From: Lysobacterales bacterium CG02_land_8_20_14_3_00_62_12
Lineage (GTDB): Bacteria > Pseudomonadota > Gammaproteobacteria > Xanthomonadales > Ahniellaceae
Reading direction: 5' to 3'
Length of the DNA stretch: 5,849 bases
NCBI GenBank assembly: GCA_002785585.1
Contig: PEUI01000142.1
Coordinates: forward strand, 1 to 5,849
Part shown: positions 1 through 5,849 of the stretch, in pieces
Layout of the letters: each line of letters starts with the position of its first letter
How positions within the stretch are numbered: the first letter of the stretch is position 1
Translations under genes and position numbers: made by a program
The notes under the pieces: generated by a model
Told to the model about the DNA's origin: nothing
The model's database searches: none
The model's input: only the letters and a program-made list of their open reading frames with translations

Positions 1-81
1 TTCCCCGCGCCGAGCGGGCAGCGTAGTCACCGACCCAGCGATTGGCAAGGTCCCAGTTTTTTCAGTCACCACGTTTTTGTT

Positions 82-154
82 TTGTGGGAGCGTCGAAAAG
101 CGTCGCGACCTGGCTATCGAAACGACAATCGCGACGCAAGCGGCGCTCCCACAA
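82..154. repeat. REP-like palindromic element with two nested inverted arms
   Basis: The outer arms TTGTGGGAGCG (82-92) and CGCTCCCACAA (144-154) are perfect reverse complements. Inside them GCGTCGCGA (100-108) pairs perfectly with TCGCGACGC (129-137). A 20-nt loop and unequal internal spacers (7 and 6 nt) complete an imperfect hairpin. A GTGGGAGCG terminus on an intergenic palindrome is typical of REP elements in Pseudomonas and Xanthomonadales; the family name is inference. It lies beyond the gspE stop codon, where it could stabilise or end the gsp transcript. Confidence 0.8.
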
Positions 155-220
155 CGGCCTTGCGACGCTGCTCGACGCTCCCACAACGGCCTCGACATGG
201 CGACGCTGCTCGGCGCTCCT
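129..220. repeat. Degenerate tandem copies of the REP right half
   Basis: The right half of the palindrome recurs to its right. The 17-mer CGCTCCCACAACGGCCT occurs identically at 144-160 and 176-192, a period of 32 bp. The 13-mer GCGACGCTGCTCG occurs at 162-174 and 200-212. A third, decayed unit (193-220) is lengthened by about 6 bp and ends in CGCTCCT. The pattern suggests local duplication of a half-element by slippage or repeated REP insertion, followed by decay. Confidence 0.75.
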
Positions 221-302
221 TTATGCCGCCAAAAATAATTGGACGGCGAACCGAGTATCTACGACGGCGCCATCGGCGTCGCTACGACGGCGGCGCTGGT
301 GC

Positions 303-1796
303 TCACTGTTCGCGCACCACGCGCAGGATTTCTTCGATCGAGGTCAATCCAGAAAGGGCTTTAAGCCAGCCATCCTGGGCGATCGAGGGGGACCGCGAGC
401 GCGCCAATTTTTCCATTTCTGCTTCGGAGGCGTGATCGTGAATCAGCCGCCGCATCGGTTCATCGACCGACACCAGTTCGTAGACGCCGCTGCGGCCTTT
501 GTAGCCAGCGAACTTGCCACTCAGGCCGGGGCGTGGGCGATACAGGGTTGGCCGGGTTTTGGCTTTGGTCGATTGGCCGAACGCGGCGAGTTCGACGTCG
601 CTCGCGGCGTAGGCTTCGCGCAACTCCGGGTCGAGTACGCGCACCAACCGCTGCGCCAGTACGCCGATCAGACTGGAGGCCAGCAAGAACGGTTCCACGC
701 CCATGTCGCGCAAGCGGGTGACCGCGCCGACCGCCGAATTGGTATGCAGCGTGGATAGCACCAGATGCCCGGTGAGCGAAGCCTGCACGGCGATTTCGGC
801 GGTTTCCAGATCGCGGATTTCGCCGACCATGACGACATCCGGATCCTGCCGCAGGATCGCCCGCAGGCCGCGGGCAAAGGTCATATCGACCCGGGTGTTG
901 ACCTGGGTCTGGCCGATGCCATCGAGGTAGTACTCGATCGGGTCTTCGACCGTCAGGATATTGCGCGTGGTGTCGTTCAACCGCGTCAACGCGGCGTACA
1001 ACGTGGTGGTCTTGCCGGAGCCGGTCGGGCCGGTCACCAGCAGGATGCCGTGCGGCCGGTGGATCATCGCGTCGATCGCTGCCTGCATGTCGGCTTCCAT
1101 GCCGAGCCGGGCCAGATCCAGACGACCGGCCTGTTTGTCGAGCAGGCGCAGCACCACGCGTTCGCCATAGCCAGAGGGAATCGTCGAGACCCGCACATCG
1201 ACCGGGCGACCGGCGATCCGCAGCGCGATCCGGCCGTCCTGCGGCAAGCGCTTCTCGGCGATATCGAGTTTGGCCATCACCTTGATGCGCGACACGATCG
1301 GCGCCGCCGCCGCTTTCTGCGGCGTCAACACTTCGCGCAGCACGCCATCGACGCGAAAACGCACCACCAGGCGGCTTTCAAATGGTTCGATATGGATGTC
1401 GGAGGCGTTTTCTCGAATCGCTTCGGACAGCAACGCGTTGAGCAGGCGGATGATCAGCGCGTCGTCGTCGCTCTCGGCCAGGTCTTCGGGCTCCGGCAAC
1501 TCTTCGGCCAGCGCGTTGAGATCGACGCGACCATCCATATCGGCGACCATTTGCCGGGCATCGCCGCCGCCTTCGTACAGGTCGCGCAACAACCGATCAA
1601 ACTCGGCGACTTCGTAGCGGCAGAGGCGAATCTTGCAGCCGCAATAGCGCCGCAGTTCGGTCAATACTTCCGGGCGGACATCCGGCCGATGCGCAATCTC
1701 GGCCACGCCATCGGCAAAGCCGAGCACGGTGGCGCCGTTCTTGCGGGCAAACGCAAAACTCGGGCGGGCGGGCTGGGCGCGGGCCGCTTCGCTCAT
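303..1796 (-). CDS. gspE: Type II secretion system ATPase GspE (XcpR/PulE family)
   Basis: This is the cytoplasmic hexameric ATPase that powers pseudopilus assembly in type II secretion, docking on GspL and GspF at the inner membrane. The 497-residue protein is of normal family length. An N-terminal domain (about 1-105) precedes the bipartite ATPase core. Visible motifs are DIHIEP (133-138), the N2 segment around EKRLPQDGRI (181-190), Walker A GPTGSGKTT (256-264), the Asp box LTVEDPIEY (281-289), Walker B VVMVGEIRD (321-329) and the His box TGHLVLSTLHT (342-352). The C-terminal tetracysteine zinc motif of most GspE proteins is absent: the expected positions hold D389, L392, G424 and G427, although the following GYKGRSGVYEL segment (431-441) is intact. 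The ATG start overlaps the gspD stop (ATGA) and has no Shine-Dalgarno sequence, which suggests translational coupling. PilB is excluded mainly by the gspC-gspD context. No gspF follows. Confidence 0.96.
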   Translation of the reverse strand: MSEAARAQPARPSFAFARKNGATVLGFADGVAEIAHRPDVRPEVLTELRRYCGCKIRLCRYEVAEFDRLLRDLYEGGGDARQMVADMDGRVDLNALAEELPEPEDLAESDDDALIIRLLNALLSEAIRENASDIHIEPFESRLVVRFRVDGVLREVLTPQKAAAAPIVSRIKVMAKLDIAEKRLPQDGRIALRIAGRPVDVRVSTIPSGYGERVVLRLLDKQAGRLDLARLGMEADMQAAIDAMIHRPHGILLVTGPTGSGKTTTLYAALTRLNDTTRNILTVEDPIEYYLDGIGQTQVNTRVDMTFARGLRAILRQDPDVVMVGEIRDLETAEIAVQASLTGHLVLSTLHTNSAVGAVTRLRDMGVEPFLLASSLIGVLAQRLVRVLDPELREAYAASDVELAAFGQSTKAKTRPTLYRPRPGLSGKFAGYKGRSGVYELVSVDEPMRRLIHDHASEAEMEKLARSRSPSIAQDGWLKALSGLTSIEEILRVVREQ

Positions 1797-3766
1797 TGCG
1801 CTGCTGGCTCGGCAGGCCGGGTGGCAGCCGGCAACTCGGTGGCGGCTGGCAACTCCGGCAACAACGGTTGCTGACGATCCTTGGTCAGGTTCTCGCGGCG
1901 CTCGCGAACCTGCAATTGCTCGGCGCGCAGAAAATTGTATTTCTCCTGCGAAATGGCGTTCTCGGCATTGGCGTCGCGCAAAATGACCGGGCGCAAAAAC
2001 ACCATCAAGTTGCGCTTGAGCACGTTGGATTTGCGAAACCGGAACAGGTTGCCGAGCAGCGGAATATCGCCGAGCCCAGGCACCTTGCTGATGTTTTCGG
2101 TGACCTCGGTGGTGGTCAGTCCACCGAGCACCAACAGCGCGCCATCACGCACCAGCACGCTGGTGTTGATCTCGCGCTTGTTGGTCACCAGGTCGGTGGC
2201 GCCGGTCGGTGTCGGCGCCAATGAAGAAACGATCTGCGAGATGTCGAGCGCGATCTCGTTGCCTTCATTGATGTGCGGCGTGACCTTGAGTTCGATGCCG
2301 ACATCCTTGCGCTCCACGGTCTGGAACGGATTGGTCGGCTGGCTGCTGCCACCGCTGCCGGTGTTGGTGAATTGGCCGGTGAGGAACGGCACTTCCTGGC
2401 CGACTTTGATGATCGCTTCCTTGTTGTCCAGGGTCATGATCGAAGGCTCGGACAAGACATTGCTGCGGCCGTCGCCCTTGAGCAATTTGGCCAGGGCGCC
2501 GATCGCCGCGACCGGCTTGCCGGTGATCGGATCGGTGGCGATCCCATCCAGATAACCCAGATTGAGGCCGGCGCCGAGCGCACCCAGCGGATTGGTCAGC
2601 GCGCCGATGATGCTGCCCTGGCCGCCGGTGCCGGGGAAATTGGTACCGCCGATGACGCCGGTGCTGCCGTCCAGGCTGTTGGTGGTCTGCCACTGCACGC
2701 CGATTTCCTGGATGGCTTCATCGCTGACTTCCGCGATGATCGCCTGGATCAATACCTGCGCGCGGCGCACGTCAAGCGAACGGATCACCGATTGCAGTTC
2801 GCGAAACACCGCTGGCGCGGCGGTGATGACCAGGGCATTGGTTTCGGAATCGGCCTGGATGGTGGCCGGTCGAGCCGCGTCGGTTTTCCCATTGTTGCCG
2901 GTCAGTGTGTTGGCGACGCCGTCCAGCACCGGCGCCAGGGTCTCGGCCTTGGCATAGCGCAAATACACCACCTGGGTGGCATCGCTGTTTTCCAACGGCG
3001 TATCCAGATGGCTGACCAGGGCGCGCAGCTTGAGCCGCGCTGCCTGGTCACCGGACAACAAAATCGCATTGGTGCGCGCATCGGCCACCGCTTTGCCGGC
3101 GCCGATACCGGTATCCGAGATCAGCCGGGTCAGCGTATTGGCCACTTCGGTGGCGTTGGCGTGGCCGAGCAAGATCACTTCCACGGCGCTCTCCGATTCC
3201 ACATCGATGCGCCGGATCAGACTGGTTAGCCGGGCGACATTGGCGGCCCGATCGATCACCACCAAAGCGTTTCCGGAAGGGCTCGCCATCAATTGCGCGC
3301 TCTGCGGTTTCAGCGGCTGCAACACCGGCAGCAGGTCTTTGGCGGCAACGTGCTTGAGTTGAATCACCTGCGAAATAATCGCGTCCGGACCGGTGCTGCT
3401 GGTGCCGGTTGAACCATCCTGCATGGCCAGGGCTTCCGGCACGATCTTGACCATGTCGCCGGCCGCCACCAGCGCGTAGCCATGCACGCGCAACACCGAT
3501 TCAAATACCGAATAGATCTCGGCGGCGCTCATTGGTTTGGCCGAGATCACATTCACCTTGCCCTCAACGCGCGGGTCGATGATGAAATTGCGGCCGGTAA
3601 TTTCACTCACCGTCGCGATCAAGGTACGGATGTCGGCGTCTTTGATGTTGAGCGTGTTCTGTTGATTGACCTCGCCACCGGCGCCACCGCCGGCGGCGTC
3701 CTGGGCGAATAGCGGAGCCGAGCTCAAGGCTAGGACAGTGGCAAGCGACAGCAGAATGGGACGCAT
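1793..3766 (-). CDS. gspD: Type II secretion system secretin GspD
   Basis: This is the outer-membrane secretin, a multimeric gated channel through which folded exoproteins leave the periplasm. From the ATG it is 657 aa. Residue numbers here count from an alternative TTG at 3772, two codons upstream. A Sec signal peptide (RPILLSLATVLALSSAPLFA, likely cut before QDAAG) is followed by the N0 domain (about 38-112) and three N1-N3 ring repeats (about 135-195, 198-260 and 265-335). The secretin core runs from about 338 to 600, with NVLSEPSIMTLDNKEA (438-453), VGIELKVTPHI (491-501) and VPGLGDIPLLGNLFR (564-578). A Gly/Asn-rich stretch (about 370-408) probably belongs to the channel wall. The charged C-terminal tail (601-659) ends in a duplicated ELPAAT. 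An AGGA at 3778-3781 lies 5 nt from the TTG and 11 nt from the ATG, so either start is possible. Confidence 0.96.
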   Translation of the reverse strand: MRPILLSLATVLALSSAPLFAQDAAGGGAGGEVNQQNTLNIKDADIRTLIATVSEITGRNFIIDPRVEGKVNVISAKPMSAAEIYSVFESVLRVHGYALVAAGDMVKIVPEALAMQDGSTGTSSTGPDAIISQVIQLKHVAAKDLLPVLQPLKPQSAQLMASPSGNALVVIDRAANVARLTSLIRRIDVESESAVEVILLGHANATEVANTLTRLISDTGIGAGKAVADARTNAILLSGDQAARLKLRALVSHLDTPLENSDATQVVYLRYAKAETLAPVLDGVANTLTGNNGKTDAARPATIQADSETNALVITAAPAVFRELQSVIRSLDVRRAQVLIQAIIAEVSDEAIQEIGVQWQTTNSLDGSTGVIGGTNFPGTGGQGSIIGALTNPLGALGAGLNLGYLDGIATDPITGKPVAAIGALAKLLKGDGRSNVLSEPSIMTLDNKEAIIKVGQEVPFLTGQFTNTGSGGSSQPTNPFQTVERKDVGIELKVTPHINEGNEIALDISQIVSSLAPTPTGATDLVTNKREINTSVLVRDGALLVLGGLTTTEVTENISKVPGLGDIPLLGNLFRFRKSNVLKRNLMVFLRPVILRDANAENAISQEKYNFLRAEQLQVRERRENLTKDRQQPLLPELPAATELPAATRPAEPAAQ

Positions 3767-3777
3767 GGGCAAGGGTT

Positions 3778-3781
3778 TCCT
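3778..3781 (-). promoter_or_regulatory. Probable gspD ribosome-binding site
   Basis: The minus strand reads AGGA immediately after the gspC stop codon. It is 5 nt from a TTG at 3772 and 11 nt from the ATG at 3766, so it leaves the exact gspD start open. Its position next to the gspC stop fits translational coupling. Confidence 0.55.
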
Positions 3782-3783
3782 GA

Positions 3784-4728
3784 TCAGTTGAGATCGACAG
3801 CAAGATTTTCGGTTTTTCCGTTTCGTCGCACCGCCACGCTCAAGCGCCGGGTTTGCGGCAAGTTCGCCAGCACGCCGGCGATCCGCCCGGGGTCGGTGAC
3901 CTGCACGCCATTGATCGAGGTCACCACATCCTCCGGCTGCAAGCCGAGACGAGCGAGCGCCGCCGACTGCGCCCCGGCGTTCAAGCGCACGCCGACCATC
4001 TTGCCATTTTCCATCACCGGCAAGGCGGTAATTTGCCGCGCCAGTTCCATCGGGTCGACGCCCAACTGCTTGCGCACCGCTTCCAGATCGACGCCGATCA
4101 TCGGCACATTGGGCACGCCGATCTGGCCCATTTCAGCGGTACTGAGCAACCGCCCAGCGGGCATTACGAGGCCGGCACCAGCGGCGGCAAAACCGGCTTT
4201 GGGGGCAGCAGCGGAGGGCGCGCTGCGGGTGTTCGGGGCGCGCTCGCGGGTCATCGTCAGCACCTCCAGCACACCGCCGCGCGAGAGCACCACGCGATCA
4301 GCCAAGACCTGATCGAGAACCACGCCGGGCGCCACTTCGGCACCGACGCGGAGGCTTTGCTCGACACCGTTGGCATCGGCCAGAATGGCGCGACCCTGCT
4401 TGGGATCCCGCCCGGACCAGACCAACAACAGGCGCAATTGCAGCGAACTTTGCGGCGCATTGGCCAACGCCGCGCGCGGGTCGGCCAGCGTCAAGGCGCT
4501 GCCAAACAAATGCCACTTGGACAACGCCACCGGGTTCGAGGCCAACGTCGTCGTCGGCACCGCGGATCGGGGCAGGGCTTCGGGCAACGGCTGCTGCCAG
4601 CGCAACACCAACCACAACAACTCGATCACGATCCAGATCATCAGCACCAGCAAACCGGCCAGCAACAGCCAGGAGATCGGCGCGGACAGACGGTGGCGAC
4701 TGAGGGCATCGGTAAAATCGTTGGACAT
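3784..4728 (-). CDS. gspC: Type II secretion system inner-membrane protein GspC (PDZ-containing)
   Basis: GspC links the inner-membrane platform to the secretin: its periplasmic HR domain contacts the GspD N0 domain and its PDZ domain helps handle substrate. The 314-residue protein has a short cytoplasmic N-terminus, one transmembrane helix (about 17-43, ending VLRW) and a Pro/Ala linker. The HR-type domain (about 66-160) starts near LSKWHLFG and contains LLLVWSGRDPKQGRAIL. A long Ala-rich linker (about 161-200) leads to a C-terminal PDZ-like domain (about 215-313) with LARLGLQPEDVVTSINGVQV (258-277). The family normally has either a PDZ or a coiled coil here; this one has the PDZ. The ATG at 4728 has no clear Shine-Dalgarno, but no better start precedes the membrane helix. 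It is the first gene of the gspC-gspD-gspE cluster, with only 17 nt between it and the gspD ATG. Confidence 0.93.
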   Translation of the reverse strand: MSNDFTDALSRHRLSAPISWLLLAGLLVLMIWIVIELLWLVLRWQQPLPEALPRSAVPTTTLASNPVALSKWHLFGSALTLADPRAALANAPQSSLQLRLLLVWSGRDPKQGRAILADANGVEQSLRVGAEVAPGVVLDQVLADRVVLSRGGVLEVLTMTRERAPNTRSAPSAAAPKAGFAAAGAGLVMPAGRLLSTAEMGQIGVPNVPMIGVDLEAVRKQLGVDPMELARQITALPVMENGKMVGVRLNAGAQSAALARLGLQPEDVVTSINGVQVTDPGRIAGVLANLPQTRRLSVAVRRNGKTENLAVDLN

Positions 4729-4771
4729 AGGCAGTGCTGGGCAATAGTGCGTGATTGGTGCTGATGAAGCA

Positions 4772-4835
4772 CGTAGGGTGGGTGCAACCCACCATGGTTC
4801 GGAGTTTCAGAATGGTGGGTTGCACCCACCCTACG
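4772..4835. repeat. Perfect 24-bp inverted repeat (GTAGGGTGGG-type palindrome)
   Basis: The left arm 4772-4795 (beginning CGTAGGGTGGGTGCAACC) is the exact reverse complement of the right arm 4812-4835, around a 16-nt loop (4796-4811). Each arm is itself partly self-complementary: GGTGGGT at 4814-4820 can pair with ACCCACC at 4824-4830. Two alternative folds are therefore possible, one long stem or two short hairpins. It lies between the glnB stop and the gspC start, inside any gspC leader. No T-run follows either arm, so it is not a classical intrinsic terminator. Confidence 0.9.
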
Positions 4836-4888
4836 CTACTGGTGAGTTTCCGCCAAGGCGTTAGGAACCGTGACCTTAAGCATGCAGG

Positions 4889-4911
4889 GTAGCAGCGCAG
4901 CGGCTGGCTAC
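4889..4911 (-). other. Hairpin overlapping the glnB stop codon
   Basis: GTAGCAGC (4889-4896) pairs with GCTGGCTAC (4903-4911) through eight base pairs with one bulged G, around the six-base loop GCAGCG. In the minus-strand RNA the 5' arm includes the glnB TAG (4908-4910). No U-tract follows, so it may act as an RNA end-stabilising or attenuating stem, or may be chance in GC-rich DNA. Confidence 0.35.
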
Positions 4912-5246
4912 AGCGCATCGTTGTCGAGTTCGCCGGTGCGGATGCGCACCACTCGATTCAGATCGTAGACGAAAATCTTGCCATCGCCGATCTTGCCGGT
5001 ATTGGCGGCATGGATGATGGCTTCGACGGCGGACTCGACCAAGGCGTCGTCCACCGCCGCCTCGATTTTTATTTTCGGCAGAAAATCGACCACGTATTCG
5101 GCGCCACGGTAGAGCTCGGTATGGCCCTTCTGGCGACCGAAACCCTTGACTTCGGTGACGGTGATGCCGGCCACGCCGACCTCGGCCAGCGCTTCGCGCA
5201 CATCATCGAGCTTGAACGGTTTGATGATGGCCATGATCATTTTCAT
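4908..5246 (-). CDS. glnB: PII nitrogen-regulatory signal protein (GlnB/GlnK)
   Basis: PII proteins are cytoplasmic trimers that read 2-oxoglutarate, ATP/ADP and, through uridylylation by GlnD, glutamine. They control targets such as NtrB, GlnE and the ammonium channel AmtB. Counted from the ATG at 5246, the protein is 112 aa, exactly the family length. The T-loop carries the uridylylation motif YRGAEY (46-51) with Tyr51. The B-loop TGKIGDGKIFV (83-93) and the C-terminal RIRTGE (101-106) are intact. A TTG at 5255 would add three residues, but family length and a weak GGAA 10 nt upstream favour the ATG. GlnB and GlnK cannot be separated from sequence alone. No amtB is adjacent, whereas glnK is often linked to it, so glnB is the tentative symbol. 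It shares strand with gspC but is separated from it by 179 bp of hairpin-rich DNA. Confidence 0.94.
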   Translation of the reverse strand: MKMIMAIIKPFKLDDVREALAEVGVAGITVTEVKGFGRQKGHTELYRGAEYVVDFLPKIKIEAAVDDALVESAVEAIIHAANTGKIGDGKIFVYDLNRVVRIRTGELDNDAL

Positions 5247-5336
5247 CGACGCCAAGTTCCGATGCTTGCAGGGGAAGCTGGAGTTTACCCGTTAGCCAGG
5301 CGGGTCGGCGCCTTTATCGACGCGCCCCCAAGCAAT

Positions 5337-5777
5337 TCACGGCAGCGTCAAGTCGTAGCGGATAAAGCCGTCGTAATGCGCCACCTGATCGTACAGGCGG
5401 CGTGCGCGGACGTTGTGCTCGTGGGTCAACCAGTACAAACGGTCGGCGCCAGCCTGCACCGCCGCTGCGGCCACCGCCGCAATCAATTGTCGCGCCACCC
5501 CTTGGCCGCGTGCGCTTGGCAGCACAAACAAATCTTGCAGGTAGCAAACCCGGGGCCGCCAAGTGCTGCTGTGATAGAGATAGTGGCTGATGCCGACCAG
5601 GACGCCATCGCGTTTGGCGCCCAGGCCGTAAACCTGATCCTGGCGCAGCAAGCGATCCCAGGCCACCGCGTATTCGGCCGCGCTCAGGTTGGCTTCGTAG
5701 AAAGTTTTGTAGCCAAGGGCGAGTTCGCCCCAGGCAGCGCGATCGGCGCTGGCAAGTTCAGCAATTTGCAGGGACAT
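5337..5777 (-). CDS. GNAT-family N-acetyltransferase
   Basis: This is a single-domain acyltransferase of the Gcn5-related family, predicted to transfer acetyl from acetyl-CoA to an amine; the substrate cannot be named from sequence. From the ATG it is 146 aa, a usual length. The core is motif A at 81-99 (QDLFVLPSARGQGVARQLI), with the R-G-Q-G-V-A loop (90-95) that binds the CoA pyrophosphate. The C-terminal half has WLTHEHNVRARRLYDQVA (116-133), where Tyr129 sits at the usual general-acid position. The strand-4 segment CYLQDLFV resembles Hpa2-like GNATs. A TTG at 5798 would extend the frame by seven residues, but the ATG at 5777 has a strong GAGGAG ribosome-binding site 7 nt upstream and is preferred. 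The gene ends 90 bp before glnB on the same strand, so cotranscription is possible but unproven. Confidence 0.9.
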   Translation of the reverse strand: MSLQIAELASADRAAWGELALGYKTFYEANLSAAEYAVAWDRLLRQDQVYGLGAKRDGVLVGISHYLYHSSTWRPRVCYLQDLFVLPSARGQGVARQLIAAVAAAAVQAGADRLYWLTHEHNVRARRLYDQVAHYDGFIRYDLTLP

Positions 5778-5784
5778 CGGCAAG

Positions 5785-5790
5785 CTCCTC
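5785..5790 (-). promoter_or_regulatory. Strong ribosome-binding site of the GNAT gene
   Basis: The minus strand reads GAGGAG here, 7 nt before the ATG at 5777. This spacing decides that start over the in-frame TTG at 5798. Confidence 0.8.
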
Positions 5791-5849
5791 GCGGGCAATG
5801 CAGCTGATGGAGGCGGAGCGTGAGGCGCACGCCGTGATCCTTGGTGCGG

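Larger units (their letters stand above)
1..302. other. Intergenic region downstream of gspE, no supportable gene
   Basis: Apart from the REP-like repeats at 82-220, I see no gene here. Positions 1-80 could hold the end of a plus-strand gene in one frame (codons 3-26, ending TAG at 24-26), but eight codons are too few to support a call. An 11-bp direct repeat CTACGACGGCG occurs at 259-269 and 282-292. T-runs at 57-62 and 74-82 and an A-rich tract at 231-240 lack a strong adjoining GC stem, so I call no intrinsic terminator. No gspF start lies next to gspE. Confidence 0.6.

Noticed and set aside
3..26. Possible C-terminal end of a plus-strand gene (eight codons ending in TAG).
   Set aside because: Too short to distinguish from chance. 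It would make the REP region lie between convergent genes, which is plausible but not supportable here.
231..253. Candidate rho-independent terminator after gspE: CGGCGAACCG next to an AAAAATAATT tract (T-rich on the minus strand).
   Set aside because: The stem is only three base pairs around a UUCG loop, too weak to call.
765..1874. Long open frame of 369 codons on the plus strand, opposite gspE.
   Set aside because: It lies almost wholly antisense to a confidently identified gspE. Its composition (rich in Arg, Gly, His, Gln, Asp) is typical of reverse-frame shadows in GC-rich DNA, and no family is recognisable.
2273..3229. Long plus-strand open frame of 318 codons inside gspD.
   Set aside because: It is antisense to conserved secretin sequence with low-complexity shadow composition; no motif or ribosome-binding site supports it. 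The frames at 3853-4764 and 5010-5807 were rejected for the same reasons.
4820..4860. Candidate sigma-70 promoter for gspC on the minus strand (TTGGCG, 17 nt, TAGGGT).
   Set aside because: Only about half of each hexamer matches consensus, and the -10 box falls within the palindrome arm; not distinguishable from chance.
5247..5336. Sigma-54 type promoter upstream of glnB, sought because many glnB/glnK genes are NtrC-controlled.
   Set aside because: No TGGCAC-N5-TTGC match is present in the 90-bp gap; the closest string (TGGCTAACGGGTAAAC) lacks the -12 GC element.
5799..5849. Possible start of a plus-strand gene (ATG at 5799, MQLMEAEREAHAVILGA, open to the window edge), or the tail of an upstream minus-strand gene.
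   Set aside because: Only 17 codons are visible, there is no ribosome-binding site for the plus-strand start, and no frame shows a recognisable motif.

Overview
The window is a GC-rich stretch of proteobacterial chromosome. All five recognisable genes lie on the minus strand. In transcription order, from the right end of the window to the left, they are a GNAT-family acetyltransferase, a PII nitrogen-signalling protein (glnB/glnK type), and the type II secretion genes gspC, gspD and gspE. The PII sequence is very close to gammaproteobacterial GlnB/GlnK. The GspE has an XcpR-like N-terminal half and lacks the zinc-binding tetracysteine motif. Two palindromic intergenic repeat families are present. 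Together these suggest a gammaproteobacterium, possibly near the Xanthomonadales or Nevskiales; the lineage is inference.

Layout. Positions 1-302 hold no supportable gene. They carry a REP-like hairpin (82-154) followed by degenerate tandem copies of its right half, up to about 220. Positions 303-3766 hold gspE and gspD, joined by a 4-bp ATGA overlap. gspC (3784-4728) lies 17 nt upstream of the gspD ATG, so gspC-gspD-gspE form a compact operon. The 179-bp gap between gspC and glnB (4729-4907) contains a perfect 24-bp inverted repeat (4772-4835) and a smaller hairpin that overlaps the glnB stop codon. glnB occupies 4908-5246. After a 90-bp gap comes the GNAT gene (5337-5777), which has a strong Shine-Dalgarno sequence. 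The last 72 bases are unassigned.

How the genes work together. GspC (inner-membrane clamp with HR and PDZ domains), GspD (outer-membrane secretin) and GspE (cytoplasmic ATPase) span the whole envelope and are core parts of one type II secretion machine. The pseudopilins, GspF, GspL and GspM are not here, so the machine is probably encoded at more than one locus. The PII protein and the acetyltransferase have no obvious functional link to secretion.

I found no convincing new biological system. The points most worth a second look are the missing GspE tetracysteine motif, the apparently split secretion locus, and the two palindromic repeat elements.
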